Positions 1 to 5,906 of a stretch of 7,695 nt of DNA are shown one piece after another (positions within the stretch are counted from its first letter, which is position 1; the number at the start of each line of letters is the position of its first letter). This DNA is from Pseudomonadota bacterium (GTDB lineage: Bacteria > Pseudomonadota > Gammaproteobacteria > Burkholderiales > Burkholderiaceae_D), in assembly GCA_023389425.1 (NCBI GenBank), contig JAEWEK010000027.1, forward strand, positions 1 through 7,695. The letters run 5' to 3'. The notes below the pieces were generated by a model. It was not told where the DNA came from. It made no database searches and saw only the letters and a list, made by a program, of their open reading frames with translations. The position numbers were made by a program, and so were the translations under genes.

Positions 1-491
1 ATCGCGATCGGGAACATCCACATCGGCACCATGACCGGGAAGTTGAACGGCGTGATGCCGGCGACCACGCCGAGCGGCTGGCGCATCGACCACGCATCGA
101 TGCCGCGTGCGATCTGGTCGGTGAACTCGCCCTTCATCAGCTGCGGGATGCCGACCGCGAACTCGACCACCTCGATGCCGCGCGCGACCTCGCCGGCCGC
201 ATCGGACAGCGTCTTGCCGTGCTCGCGGGTGACCATGGCCGCGAATTCCTCGGTGTGCTGCTGGCACAGCTGCAGGTAGCGGAACAGCACGCGGGCACGC
301 GCCAGCGCCGGCGTCGCGGCCCAGGAAGGGAACGCGGCAGCCGCGGCGGCGACCGCCTCGTTGACTTCGTCGGTGGTGGCCAGCGCCACGCGGGCGCAGG
401 GTTCGCCGTGGGCCGGGTTGAACACGTCGGCATAACGGCCGCCGCGGGTGTCGACCGCTTCGCCTTTGATGTAATGGGTGATGGTTTCCAT
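1..491 (-). CDS. mmsA: CoA-acylating methylmalonate-semialdehyde dehydrogenase, N-terminal part (runs off left edge)
   Basis: This gene would oxidise malonate semialdehyde or methylmalonate semialdehyde to acetyl-CoA or propionyl-CoA, using NAD and CoA, in the cytoplasm. Only the first 163 codons are present; the catalytic cysteine lies outside the window. The visible part has the aldehyde dehydrogenase N-terminal fold. It opens METITHYIKG, has the REHGKTLSDAAGE segment (89-101) and then the MMSDH signature PLGVVAGITPFNFPVMVP (139-156), in which N150 is the oxyanion-hole asparagine of the superfamily. The start codon ATG (491-489) lies 7 bp after the stop of the upstream aminotransferase, with only a weak ribosome site, so translational coupling is likely. 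The neighbour favours a role in beta-alanine breakdown (the bauC/mmsA role). Valine or inositol catabolism is an alternative use of the same enzyme family. Confidence 0.93.
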   Translation of the reverse strand, partial: METITHYIKGEAVDTRGGRYADVFNPAHGEPCARVALATTDEVNEAVAAAAAAFPSWAATPALARARVLFRYLQLCQQHTEEFAAMVTREHGKTLSDAAGEVARGIEVVEFAVGIPQLMKGEFTDQIARGIDAWSMRQPLGVVAGITPFNFPVMVPMWMFPIA

Positions 492-498
492 GTTCACT

Positions 499-1815
499 TT
501 ATTCCAGGTTCTTGAGGACTTTGGCGAGCTTGCCGAACAATTCGTCGATGTGCTTCTTCTCCAGCACCAGCGGCGGCGACAACGCGATGATGTCGCCCGT
601 CACGCGAATGAGCACACCGTCCGCGAAGGCCTGCTTGAACGCGGCGTAGGCGCGCGCACCCGGCTTGCCGGGGATCGATTCGAGCTCGATGCCGGCGATG
701 ATGCCCACGGTGCGGATATCGATCACGTGCGGCAGGCCGCGCAGCGAGTGCACCGCGTCTTCCCAGTAAGCCTGCATGCCCTGCGCGTGCTCGAGTATCT
801 TCTGTTCCTTGAACACTTCCAGCGTGGCCAGCGAAGCCGCGCAGGCCACCGGGTGGCCCGAGTAGGTATAGCCGTGGAACAGCTCGATGCCGGCCGGAGA
901 ATCCATGAAGGCGTCGTAGATGAACTGCTTGGTGAACACCGCGCCCATCGGGATGGTGCCGTTGGTCAGGCCCTTGGCGGTGGTGATCATGTCAGGTTCG
1001 ACGTCGAAGAAGTCGGTGGCCATCGGGGTGCCGAGGCGGCCGAAACCGGTGATCACTTCGTCGAAGATCAGCAGGATGCCGTGCTTGGTGCAGATCTCGC
1101 GCAGCTTCTTGAGGTAGCCCTTGGGCGGGATCAACACGCCGGTGGAGCCGGCCACCGGCTCGACGATCACGGCGGCGATGGTGGACGGGTCGTGCAGCGC
1201 GACGATCTTTTCCAGCTCGTCGGCCAGCTCGGCGCCGTGTTCCGGCTCGCCGCGGGTAAAGGCGTTCTTCTGCAGGTTATGCGTGTGCGGCAGGTGGTCG
1301 GCGCCCGGCAGCAGCGGGCCGAAGCTCTTGCGATTGGGGCCGATGCCGCCGACCGACAGGCCGCCGAAGCCGACGCCGTGGTAGCCGCGCTCGCGGCCGA
1401 TCAGGCGGGTGCGGCTGCCCTGGCCGCGGGCGCGGTGGTAGGCCAGCGCCATCTTCAGTGCCGTGTCCACCGATTCGGAGCCGGAGTTGGTGTAGAACAC
1501 CTGGCCGAACTTGTGGCCGGTGTACTCCATCAGCTTGTCGGCGAGGTCGAAGGCGGCCGGGTGCCCCATCTGGAAGGTCGGCGCGAAGTCGAGCTGGCCG
1601 ACCATTTCGCGCACCGCGGCGACGATTTTCGGCTGCGCGTGGCCGCAGGGAACGCACCACAGGCCGGCAGTGCCGTCGAGCACTTGGTTACCATCCACGT
1701 CCTTGTAGTACATTCCCTCCGCAGATACCAAAAGGCGCGGATGCGCCTTGAAGTCGCGGTTATTGGTAAACGGCATCCAAAACGAGGACATCGAGGTGGG
1801 TCGCGATTCGTTCAT
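499..1815 (-). CDS. Omega-amino acid (beta-alanine):pyruvate aminotransferase, class III, BauA-like
   Basis: This PLP-dependent class III transaminase probably transfers the amino group of beta-alanine or another omega-amino acid to pyruvate, giving malonate semialdehyde and alanine. At 438 aa it is full length for the family. Visible features are WMPFTNNRDF near the N-terminus (13-22), the phosphate-binding SGSES loop (111-115), GYHG (144-147), the IFDEVITGFGR motif (250-260) with D252 facing the pyridine nitrogen, the Schiff-base lysine K281 in TTAKGLTNG, HGYTYSGHP (314-322), and R404 in VLIRVTGD, where omega-transaminases place the substrate-carboxylate arginine. The start ATG (1815-1813) has a GGGAG ribosome site 7 nt upstream. 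It is the first gene of a two-gene operon with mmsA, the order expected for beta-alanine use. The exact substrate (beta-alanine, GABA, taurine or putrescine) cannot be fixed from sequence alone. Confidence 0.92.
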   Translation of the reverse strand: MNESRPTSMSSFWMPFTNNRDFKAHPRLLVSAEGMYYKDVDGNQVLDGTAGLWCVPCGHAQPKIVAAVREMVGQLDFAPTFQMGHPAAFDLADKLMEYTGHKFGQVFYTNSGSESVDTALKMALAYHRARGQGSRTRLIGRERGYHGVGFGGLSVGGIGPNRKSFGPLLPGADHLPHTHNLQKNAFTRGEPEHGAELADELEKIVALHDPSTIAAVIVEPVAGSTGVLIPPKGYLKKLREICTKHGILLIFDEVITGFGRLGTPMATDFFDVEPDMITTAKGLTNGTIPMGAVFTKQFIYDAFMDSPAGIELFHGYTYSGHPVACAASLATLEVFKEQKILEHAQGMQAYWEDAVHSLRGLPHVIDIRTVGIIAGIELESIPGKPGARAYAAFKQAFADGVLIRVTGDIIALSPPLVLEKKHIDELFGKLAKVLKNLE

Positions 1816-1865
1816 GAGGCATCTCCCGAGAGGTTATTCGCCAAATTTTCCCATTTGGCAAAACA

Positions 1866-1893
1866 TTGAGGTGATAATAATCAGCAGTACAAT
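1866..1893 (+). promoter_or_regulatory. Predicted sigma70-type promoter for the MocR gene
   Basis: A -35-like TTGAGG (1866-1871) is followed by a 16-bp spacer and a -10-like TACAAT (1888-1893, 5 of 6 consensus bases). Transcription would begin near 1900, leaving a leader of about 80 nt before the ATG at 1980. The -10 lies inside the proximal 13-bp repeat, which would suit autorepression. Confidence 0.45.
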
Positions 1894-1902
1894 TGGGGCA
1901 CA
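1874..1902 (-). promoter_or_regulatory. Predicted promoter for the aminotransferase-mmsA operon, weak -35
   Basis: On the minus strand TATTAT (1879-1874) matches 5 of 6 bases of the -10 consensus. At the 17-bp position there is no recognisable -35 (TGTGCC). A good -10 without a -35 suggests a promoter that needs an activator. The proximal 13-bp repeat (1887-1899) sits just upstream of this -10, where an activator contacting RNA polymerase would bind. Confidence 0.4.
1887..1899 (+). repeat. Proximal copy of 13-bp direct repeat (candidate MocR operator half)
   Basis: GTACAATTGGGGC matches the distal copy at 1949-1961 in 11 of 13 positions. It covers the predicted -10 of the MocR gene and lies just upstream of the -10 of the aminotransferase operon. 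MocR-family regulators such as GabR bind direct repeats; use of this one is inferred. Confidence 0.5.
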
Positions 1903-1925
1903 GATACAGAACCGGCAAACACATC

Positions 1926-1944
1926 CAACCGTATTGGTCGGTTG
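1926..1944. repeat. Inverted repeat with 6-bp arms and 7-bp centre
   Basis: CAACCG (1926-1931) and CGGTTG (1939-1944) are perfect inverted arms around TATTGGT. The element directly abuts the palindrome at 1945-1956. It is a candidate regulator site in the divergent promoter region. Confidence 0.45.
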
Positions 1945-1956
1945 AACTGTACAGTT
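1945..1956. repeat. Perfect 12-bp palindrome, candidate operator
   Basis: AACTGTACAGTT is a perfect 12-bp palindrome 23 bp upstream of the MocR start codon. Perfect symmetry suits a dimeric repressor, so the RutR-like TetR protein encoded two genes away is a possible binder as well as MocR. Which protein uses it cannot be told from sequence. Confidence 0.5.
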
Positions 1957-1961
1957 GAGGC
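1949..1961 (+). repeat. Distal copy of 13-bp direct repeat (candidate MocR operator half)
   Basis: GTACAGTTGAGGC differs from the proximal copy at 1887-1899 at only two positions. The copies start 62 bp apart, close to six helical turns, so both face the same side of the DNA. The first bases overlap the palindrome at 1945-1956. Confidence 0.5.
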
Positions 1962-1979
1962 TTAAGCCAGGAGCAAGGG

Positions 1980-3416
1980 ATGGAGGAAGTTTCCTGCGGT
2001 ACCGACGCACCGGCATGGCCGGTGCTGGCGATCGATCGCAGCAAGCGGGGCAGCCTTGTCGACCAGATTGTGGCGGCGATCTCGCAGATGGTAAACCAGC
2101 GCGTGCTGCGCGCCGGGACCAAGATGCCGTCGGTTCGACAATTCGCAAAGTGTAATGGTGTGTCGACCTTCACGGTGGTCGAGTCCTACGACCGCCTGTT
2201 GCATCTCGGACTATTGTCCTCGCGCCGCGGCTCGGGCTTTTTCGTCGCCCGCAACAGCACCGAAACGCCGCAGCAGCAGGCCAGCGAGCCGGCCAGCGGC
2301 ATCGTCGATGCGCTCTCGCCCGACCTCTACTCCGGCCAGTCCGACCTGCTGCCGGTGGGCGCCGGCTGGCTGCCGCCGGAACTGTATGGCGAATCGATGC
2401 TGGCCGACGCCGTGCGCCACGCGATGAAGATCCCGGCCGGGCGCCTGCGCGGCTACGGCCAGCCGCTCGGCTTCGCCGCGCTGCGCCAGCACCTGGCCAC
2501 CACCTTATCCGCCGAACTGTTCGCCGTCGAGCCCGACCAGCTGCTGCTGACCCACGGCGCCACCCACGCCTTCGACCTCGTGCTGCGCACCCTCACCCGC
2601 CCGGGCGACACCGTGTTCGTCGAGGAGCCCGGCTACAGCAACCTGCACGCTCTGGTGCGCCACCACGGCTGCACCGCGGTCGGCATCCCGCGCGGCGAGG
2701 CCGGGTTGGACATGGACGAACTGGCGCGCCAGGCCGCGCTGGCCCAGCCCAAGCTCATGTTCGTCAACACCGTGCTGCAAAATCCGCTCGGCACCTCGCT
2801 GTCGCAGGCGCAGGCGCACCGGCTGCTGGCCCTGGCCGACCAGTTCGATTTCTGGCTGGTGGAGGACGACATCTACCGCGAGCTGGCCGCCCCCGGCGAC
2901 GCCTCGCTGGCCGCGATGGACGGGCTGCGCCGCGTGATCCGGGTCGGCAGCTTTTCCAAGACCCTGTCGCCGCTGCTGCGGGTCGGCTCGATGTGCGCTT
3001 CGCGCTCGCTGGTGCCGGAGCTGCTGAGGGTGAAGATGCTGGCCGGACTGACCACGTCGGAAATCAACGAGCGCGCCGTGCATGATGCGATCACGGCGCC
3101 CAAGTACAAGCGCAATATCGCGCGCCTGGCGCAGCAGCTCGATACCGCGCGCCAGCACGCCCTCGACGCGCTGCTCGACGCCGGCCTGAAGCCGCTGGCG
3201 ACGCCGCGCGGCGGCATGTTCGTCAGCGCCGCGCTGGATGGCCCGCGCAGCGCCACCCGCAACGGCCGCACCATCGCCGCCGCCGCGCTCAAGGCCGGCA
3301 TCCAGTTGGCGCCGGGCGAATTCTTTTTATTAGGCGAGCCAGATGCCATCTGGTTCCGTTTCAACGTCGCGTATGCGGCCGATCCCGGCCTGCTGCGCTT
3401 CCTGCAGTCGATCTGA
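1980..3416 (+). CDS. MocR-family transcriptional regulator (GntR DNA-binding domain fused to class I aminotransferase domain)
   Basis: A 478-aa regulator of the MocR (PdxR/GabR/TauR) type. Residues about 24-90 form a GntR winged helix-turn-helix, with RAGTKMPSVRQFAKCNGVS (44-62) and the wing SSRRGSGFFV (80-89). After a linker rich in Q, A, S and E, residues about 125-475 form a fold-type I aminotransferase domain. All main PLP contacts seem kept: N268 (QNPLG), D296 and Y299 (EDDIYRE), Schiff-base K327 (GSFSK) and R460 (FRFNVAY). The domain could therefore bind PLP and an amino-acid effector. The start ATG has AGGAG 6 nt upstream. It is divergent from the aminotransferase-mmsA operon, which is its likely target, with beta-alanine or a related omega-amino acid as the likely ligand. 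It heads a tight plus-strand unit with the TetR and GNAT genes. Confidence 0.92.
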   Translation: MEEVSCGTDAPAWPVLAIDRSKRGSLVDQIVAAISQMVNQRVLRAGTKMPSVRQFAKCNGVSTFTVVESYDRLLHLGLLSSRRGSGFFVARNSTETPQQQASEPASGIVDALSPDLYSGQSDLLPVGAGWLPPELYGESMLADAVRHAMKIPAGRLRGYGQPLGFAALRQHLATTLSAELFAVEPDQLLLTHGATHAFDLVLRTLTRPGDTVFVEEPGYSNLHALVRHHGCTAVGIPRGEAGLDMDELARQAALAQPKLMFVNTVLQNPLGTSLSQAQAHRLLALADQFDFWLVEDDIYRELAAPGDASLAAMDGLRRVIRVGSFSKTLSPLLRVGSMCASRSLVPELLRVKMLAGLTTSEINERAVHDAITAPKYKRNIARLAQQLDTARQHALDALLDAGLKPLATPRGGMFVSAALDGPRSATRNGRTIAAAALKAGIQLAPGEFFLLGEPDAIWFRFNVAYAADPGLLRFLQSI

Positions 3417-3428
3417 CCGGAGAATTAC

Positions 3429-4073
3429 ATGGACAGTGCTGAGCACAGCAAGGTCACCAAACGCCATACTGGACGCGACCGCGTCGAAGCCGGCATCGTC
3501 GCCGCCGCCGTGCGCATCTTCGCCGAATGCGGCTACGAAGGCACGTCCGTCGCCGCCATCGCCGACGCCGCCGGGCTGTCGAAGCAGAACCTGATGTATT
3601 ACTTCCCGACCAAGCAGGCGCTGTACGAGCGCGTGCTGGACGACGTGCTGGACGACTGGCTGGCGCGCATGGAAAGCCTGGCCAATGCCGACGGCGAACC
3701 GGCCGAGGTGCTGCGCGCCTACGTGCGCGCCAAGCTGCGCTTCTCGCGCGAGCAGCCGGCCGCGTCGCGCGTGTATGCGATGGAAGTGATCGGCGGCGCC
3801 AAGATCTACGGCGAGCAGATGAAGCGCCGCGTGGTGCCGCTGCTGCGCCGCGATATCGAGATGTTCGAGACCTGGAAATCGCAAGGCCGCATCGCCGCCG
3901 CCATCGACTCCACCCACTTGCTGTTCGCGCTGTGGGCGCTGACCCAGCAGTATGCGGACTTCTCGGCGCAGATGGCGCTGGTGCTGGGCCGCGCCGAACT
4001 GACCGACGACGATTTCGAACGCGCCGAACGACTCATCACGCACATGGTCACGCGCACCATCGCGGTCGACTGA
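3429..4073 (+). CDS. TetR-family regulator, RutR-like
   Basis: A 214-aa TetR repressor with a helix-turn-helix at about 39-59 (TSVAAIADAAGLSKQNLMYYF). The body resembles E. coli RutR, which represses pyrimidine-utilisation genes and releases DNA when it binds uracil. Matching stretches include NLMYYFPTKQALY (54-66), DDWLARM (75-81), REQPAASRVYAMEVIGGA (107-124) and LLFALWALTQQYADF (164-178). From memory of RutR, the tryptophans and glutamine corresponding to W77, W169 and Q173 line its uracil pocket; they are present here. The gene begins 12 bp after the MocR stop, with GGAGA 5 nt before the ATG, so the two are probably co-transcribed. Because uracil breakdown yields beta-alanine, a link to the adjacent aminotransferase-mmsA pair is reasonable but unproven. 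No pyrimidine-degradation gene is visible in the window. Confidence 0.9.
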   Translation: MDSAEHSKVTKRHTGRDRVEAGIVAAAVRIFAECGYEGTSVAAIADAAGLSKQNLMYYFPTKQALYERVLDDVLDDWLARMESLANADGEPAEVLRAYVRAKLRFSREQPAASRVYAMEVIGGAKIYGEQMKRRVVPLLRRDIEMFETWKSQGRIAAAIDSTHLLFALWALTQQYADFSAQMALVLGRAELTDDDFERAERLITHMVTRTIAVD

Positions 4074-4082
4074 AAGGACGCC

Positions 4083-4658
4083 ATGCCGGTACTGACTCCC
4101 ACCGTTCTCGCCACCGAGCGCCTGCGCCTGCGCTGGATCACGCATGACGATGCCGAAGCGCTGTTCGCGATGATGTCCGATCCCGTCGTGGTGCGGTACT
4201 GGAGCGGCGCGCCATGGACCTCGATCGACCAGGCCCGCGCCACGATCGAGAGCTCGCTCGCCAATTATGCCGACGGCAGCGGCGTGCGCTTCGTGATCGA
4301 ACTGGCCGGCACGCCGGGGCTGATCGGCTACGTGACGCTGCATCACTTCATGGATGCCAGCCGCCGTTGCGAAATAGGCTACGCGCTGGCCCGCCGCTGG
4401 TGGAACCAGGGCATCGCCGGCGAAGCCATGGGCGCCCTGCTCGACTATGCTTTCGGCGTGCTCGACCTGAACCGCATCGAGGCCGACATCGATCCCGCCA
4501 ATATCGCCTCGGCGCGCCTGCTGGAACGTTACGGTTTTCGCAAGGAAGGCTATATGCCGCAGCGCTGGATCGTCAACGGGCAGCCGGCCGACACCGTGTT
4601 TTACGGCCTGCTGCGCAGCTACCGGGACGCGCTTTCGGCACCGTTCGTCAGCCAATGA
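4083..4658 (+). CDS. GNAT family N-acetyltransferase, RimJ/RimL-like
   Basis: A 191-aa acetyltransferase that would move an acetyl group from acetyl-CoA to an amine. The N-terminus has the RimJ/RimL-type opening TERLRLRWITHDDAEALFAM (11-30). The central strand IGYVTLHH is followed by the acetyl-CoA loop RRWWNQGIAGEAMGALLDYAF (104-124), with the Q-x-x-G-x-A-type pyrophosphate-binding turn NQGIAGEA. The conserved helix ANIASARLLERYGFRKEG (139-156) completes the fold. The ATG has GAAAGGA just upstream and lies 9 bp after the TetR stop, so it belongs to the same transcription unit. The substrate is unknown. Relatives acetylate ribosomal-protein N-termini, amino acids or antibiotics, and nothing here picks one. 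Confidence 0.88.
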   Translation: MPVLTPTVLATERLRLRWITHDDAEALFAMMSDPVVVRYWSGAPWTSIDQARATIESSLANYADGSGVRFVIELAGTPGLIGYVTLHHFMDASRRCEIGYALARRWWNQGIAGEAMGALLDYAFGVLDLNRIEADIDPANIASARLLERYGFRKEGYMPQRWIVNGQPADTVFYGLLRSYRDALSAPFVSQ

Positions 4659-4759
4659 CACCGGCTGGCACTGCCGATGCGCAGTTCATCGGAACACGCT
4701 GGAGCTGCCGGGTTGCCGGGCCTACGATGGCACCATCTTCTCTCATGGATGGAGCTGTT
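4659..4759 (+). promoter_or_regulatory. Intergenic region ahead of the membrane protein-kinase-regulator operon, with a weak promoter candidate
   Basis: This 101-bp gap is the largest between plus-strand genes before the right edge, so a promoter for the signalling operon is expected here. TACGAT (4723-4728) is a possible -10 with 4 consensus bases, but no convincing -35 is seen. A small inverted repeat, GATGG-CA-CCATC (4726-4737), overlaps it and could be an operator. No terminator with a T-tract is visible after the GNAT gene. Confidence 0.3.
4751..4754 (+). promoter_or_regulatory. Ribosome binding site that decides the GTG start at 4760
   Basis: GGAG sits 5 nt before the GTG at 4760-4762. 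The in-frame ATG at 4745 has only pyrimidine-rich sequence upstream and no ribosome site, so the GTG is the better start of the small membrane protein. Confidence 0.6.
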
Positions 4760-5011
4760 GTGAAACCTGCAAACTTCGATACCCTGCTCGACGATATCCG
4801 CGACGCCTGCCTGACCGTGTTCGCGGCGCTGGTCGCGGCGGCCAGGCAAATCGCCACGCTGCCGTGGCCCGCGCTGCTCGCCTGCGCTTTCGTGCTCGCG
4901 CTGGCGATCACCCTGATCCCTGTCGCGCTGACGCTGTTCGTGCTGTTCCTCGTCATCAAACTGGCAGTCGGCCTGATGGTCGTGGAAAAGCAGCGCAGCC
5001 GGAGGCACTGA
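4760..5011 (+). CDS. Small two-helix membrane protein, first gene of the histidine kinase operon
   Basis: A predicted 83-aa protein of unknown family, starting with GTG (ribosome site GGAG 5 nt upstream). Residues 1-35 are soluble and mildly amphipathic. Residues about 36-76 are almost wholly hydrophobic (WPALLACAFVLALAITLIP, then VALTLFVLFLVIKLAVGLMVV) with a proline at 54, which suggests two transmembrane helices in a hairpin. The tail EKQRSRRH is strongly basic and should be cytoplasmic. The next gene, a histidine kinase, begins 1 bp after its stop, and the kinase's GGAGG ribosome site lies within this gene's end. The coupling suggests a partner of the kinase, perhaps in sensing or membrane anchoring; that is inference. 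The open frame continues upstream of 4760 inside the GNAT gene, but that part is out of frame with GNAT and is not taken as coding. Confidence 0.72.
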   Translation: MKPANFDTLLDDIRDACLTVFAALVAAARQIATLPWPALLACAFVLALAITLIPVALTLFVLFLVIKLAVGLMVVEKQRSRRH

Positions 5012-5012
5012 C

Positions 5013-5906
5013 ATGCAAGCCAGCCACTTCAACCGGATAATGGACTTCGTGCGCGACGCCATCAAGGAAGCGACCGTGTTGTGGTGGCGCTTCTTCGACT
5101 GGCTCGCGGTGATCGAATGGCGCCAGCTCTACCTTGTCTGGTTCCTCGTCTTCGTATTCGGCAGCATGGTGCATCTGGGCGAGCCGGCCACCTGGTTCAT
5201 CCTGATCTCGTTCGGCGTCAAGGTGCTGGCCAAGGGCAAGCGCCGCGCCGAACTGGTGGCCAAGGAAGCCACGCTCAAGGCCGACGTCGCCGACCTCGAA
5301 CGCAAGCTGACCGAGGCCCAGATGGCCACGCTGCAGGCGCAGATCGAGCCGCACTTCTTGTTCAACACGCTCGCGCTGATCGGCCAGCTGATCGAGACCG
5401 ATCCGCCGGAAGCGGCGCGCGTGCACCAGCACCTGATCGACTACCTGCGCTCCGCGCTGCCGCAGATGCGCAGCGGCGGCACCGGCACCCTCGGCAAGCA
5501 GGTCGAGCTGTCGAAAGCCTACCTGGCCATCATGCAGGCGCGAATGAAGGAGCGCCTCAAGGTGCGCTTCGAGGTGCCCGACTTCCTCGGCAGCTCGCCG
5601 TTCCCGCCGATGATGCTGCAGACCCTGATCGAGAACTCGATCAAGCACGGGCTCGAGCCGAAGATCGAAGGCGGCACCATCGCCGTCATGGCGCGGGTCG
5701 AAGGCGCGACCCTGCACGTGGACGTGTGCGATGATGGCGTCGGCATCGATCCGCACGCCGACGACGGCGTGGGCCTGGCCAACATCCGCGACCGCCTGGC
5801 GCTGCTGTACGGCAGCCGCGCGGAGCTGGTGGTGATGACGCCGCCCGCCGGCGGCGCCTGCGCCTCGATACGCATTCCCTACAAGATGATGATGGAGGAC
5901 GCATGA
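5013..5906 (+). CDS. Sensor histidine kinase, LytS/AlgZ (His_kinase) family
   Basis: A 297-aa membrane histidine kinase that would phosphorylate itself and pass the phosphate to the LytTR regulator encoded next. Two hydrophobic helices lie at about 39-54 and 59-73, followed by a coiled-coil-like stretch rich in K, E and A (75-104). The family's phospho-acceptor motif QIEPHFLFNTL (110-120) places the reactive histidine at H114. The ATPase part shows the N box LIENSIKHG (205-213, N208), the G1 box CDDGVGI (239-245) and the G2 region GVGLANIRDRL (252-262). No separate extracellular sensor domain is present; the loop between the helices is only a few residues. The ATG has GGAGG 7 nt upstream. The stop overlaps the regulator start by 4 bp (ATGA), a strong sign of coupled translation. 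Confidence 0.94.
   Translation: MQASHFNRIMDFVRDAIKEATVLWWRFFDWLAVIEWRQLYLVWFLVFVFGSMVHLGEPATWFILISFGVKVLAKGKRRAELVAKEATLKADVADLERKLTEAQMATLQAQIEPHFLFNTLALIGQLIETDPPEAARVHQHLIDYLRSALPQMRSGGTGTLGKQVELSKAYLAIMQARMKERLKVRFEVPDFLGSSPFPPMMLQTLIENSIKHGLEPKIEGGTIAVMARVEGATLHVDVCDDGVGIDPHADDGVGLANIRDRLALLYGSRAELVVMTPPAGGACASIRIPYKMMMEDA

Larger units (their letters stand above)
1816..1979. promoter_or_regulatory. Divergent regulatory region between aminotransferase operon and MocR gene
   Basis: These 164 bp separate two divergently transcribed units and are clearly AT-richer than the flanking genes. The region contains two promoter-like sequences pointing in opposite directions, a 13-bp direct repeat in two copies, and two adjacent inverted repeats. 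A MocR regulator encoded on one side and its likely target on the other make this the expected operator region. Confidence 0.8.

Noticed and set aside
478..1869. 463-codon plus-strand open frame opposite the aminotransferase
   Set aside because: It is antisense to a clearly recognised class III aminotransferase; its translation is low-complexity in H, R, G, V and A and shows no family motif. Long antisense frames are common in GC-rich DNA.
1760..2173. Minus-strand frames running through the divergent promoter region
   Set aside because: They cross the control region and the start of the MocR gene and have no domain; the aminotransferase start at 1815 with its GGGAG site explains this strand.
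3330..4661. 443-codon minus-strand open frame across the TetR and GNAT genes
   Set aside because: It spans three real genes on the other strand, has no recognisable domain, and its H, R, G and V rich translation is typical of a shadow frame.
4681..4720. Possible LytTR binding repeats upstream of the signalling operon
   Set aside because: GCAGTTCAT (4681-4689) resembles one LytTR half-site, but the next GTT-containing candidate is 28 bp away rather than the usual 21-22 bp and matches poorly.
4214..4759. N-terminal extension of the small membrane protein (frame starting at 4214)
   Set aside because: It overlaps the GNAT gene in another frame, its translation is arginine-rich without motifs, and a good ribosome site exists only before the GTG at 4760.
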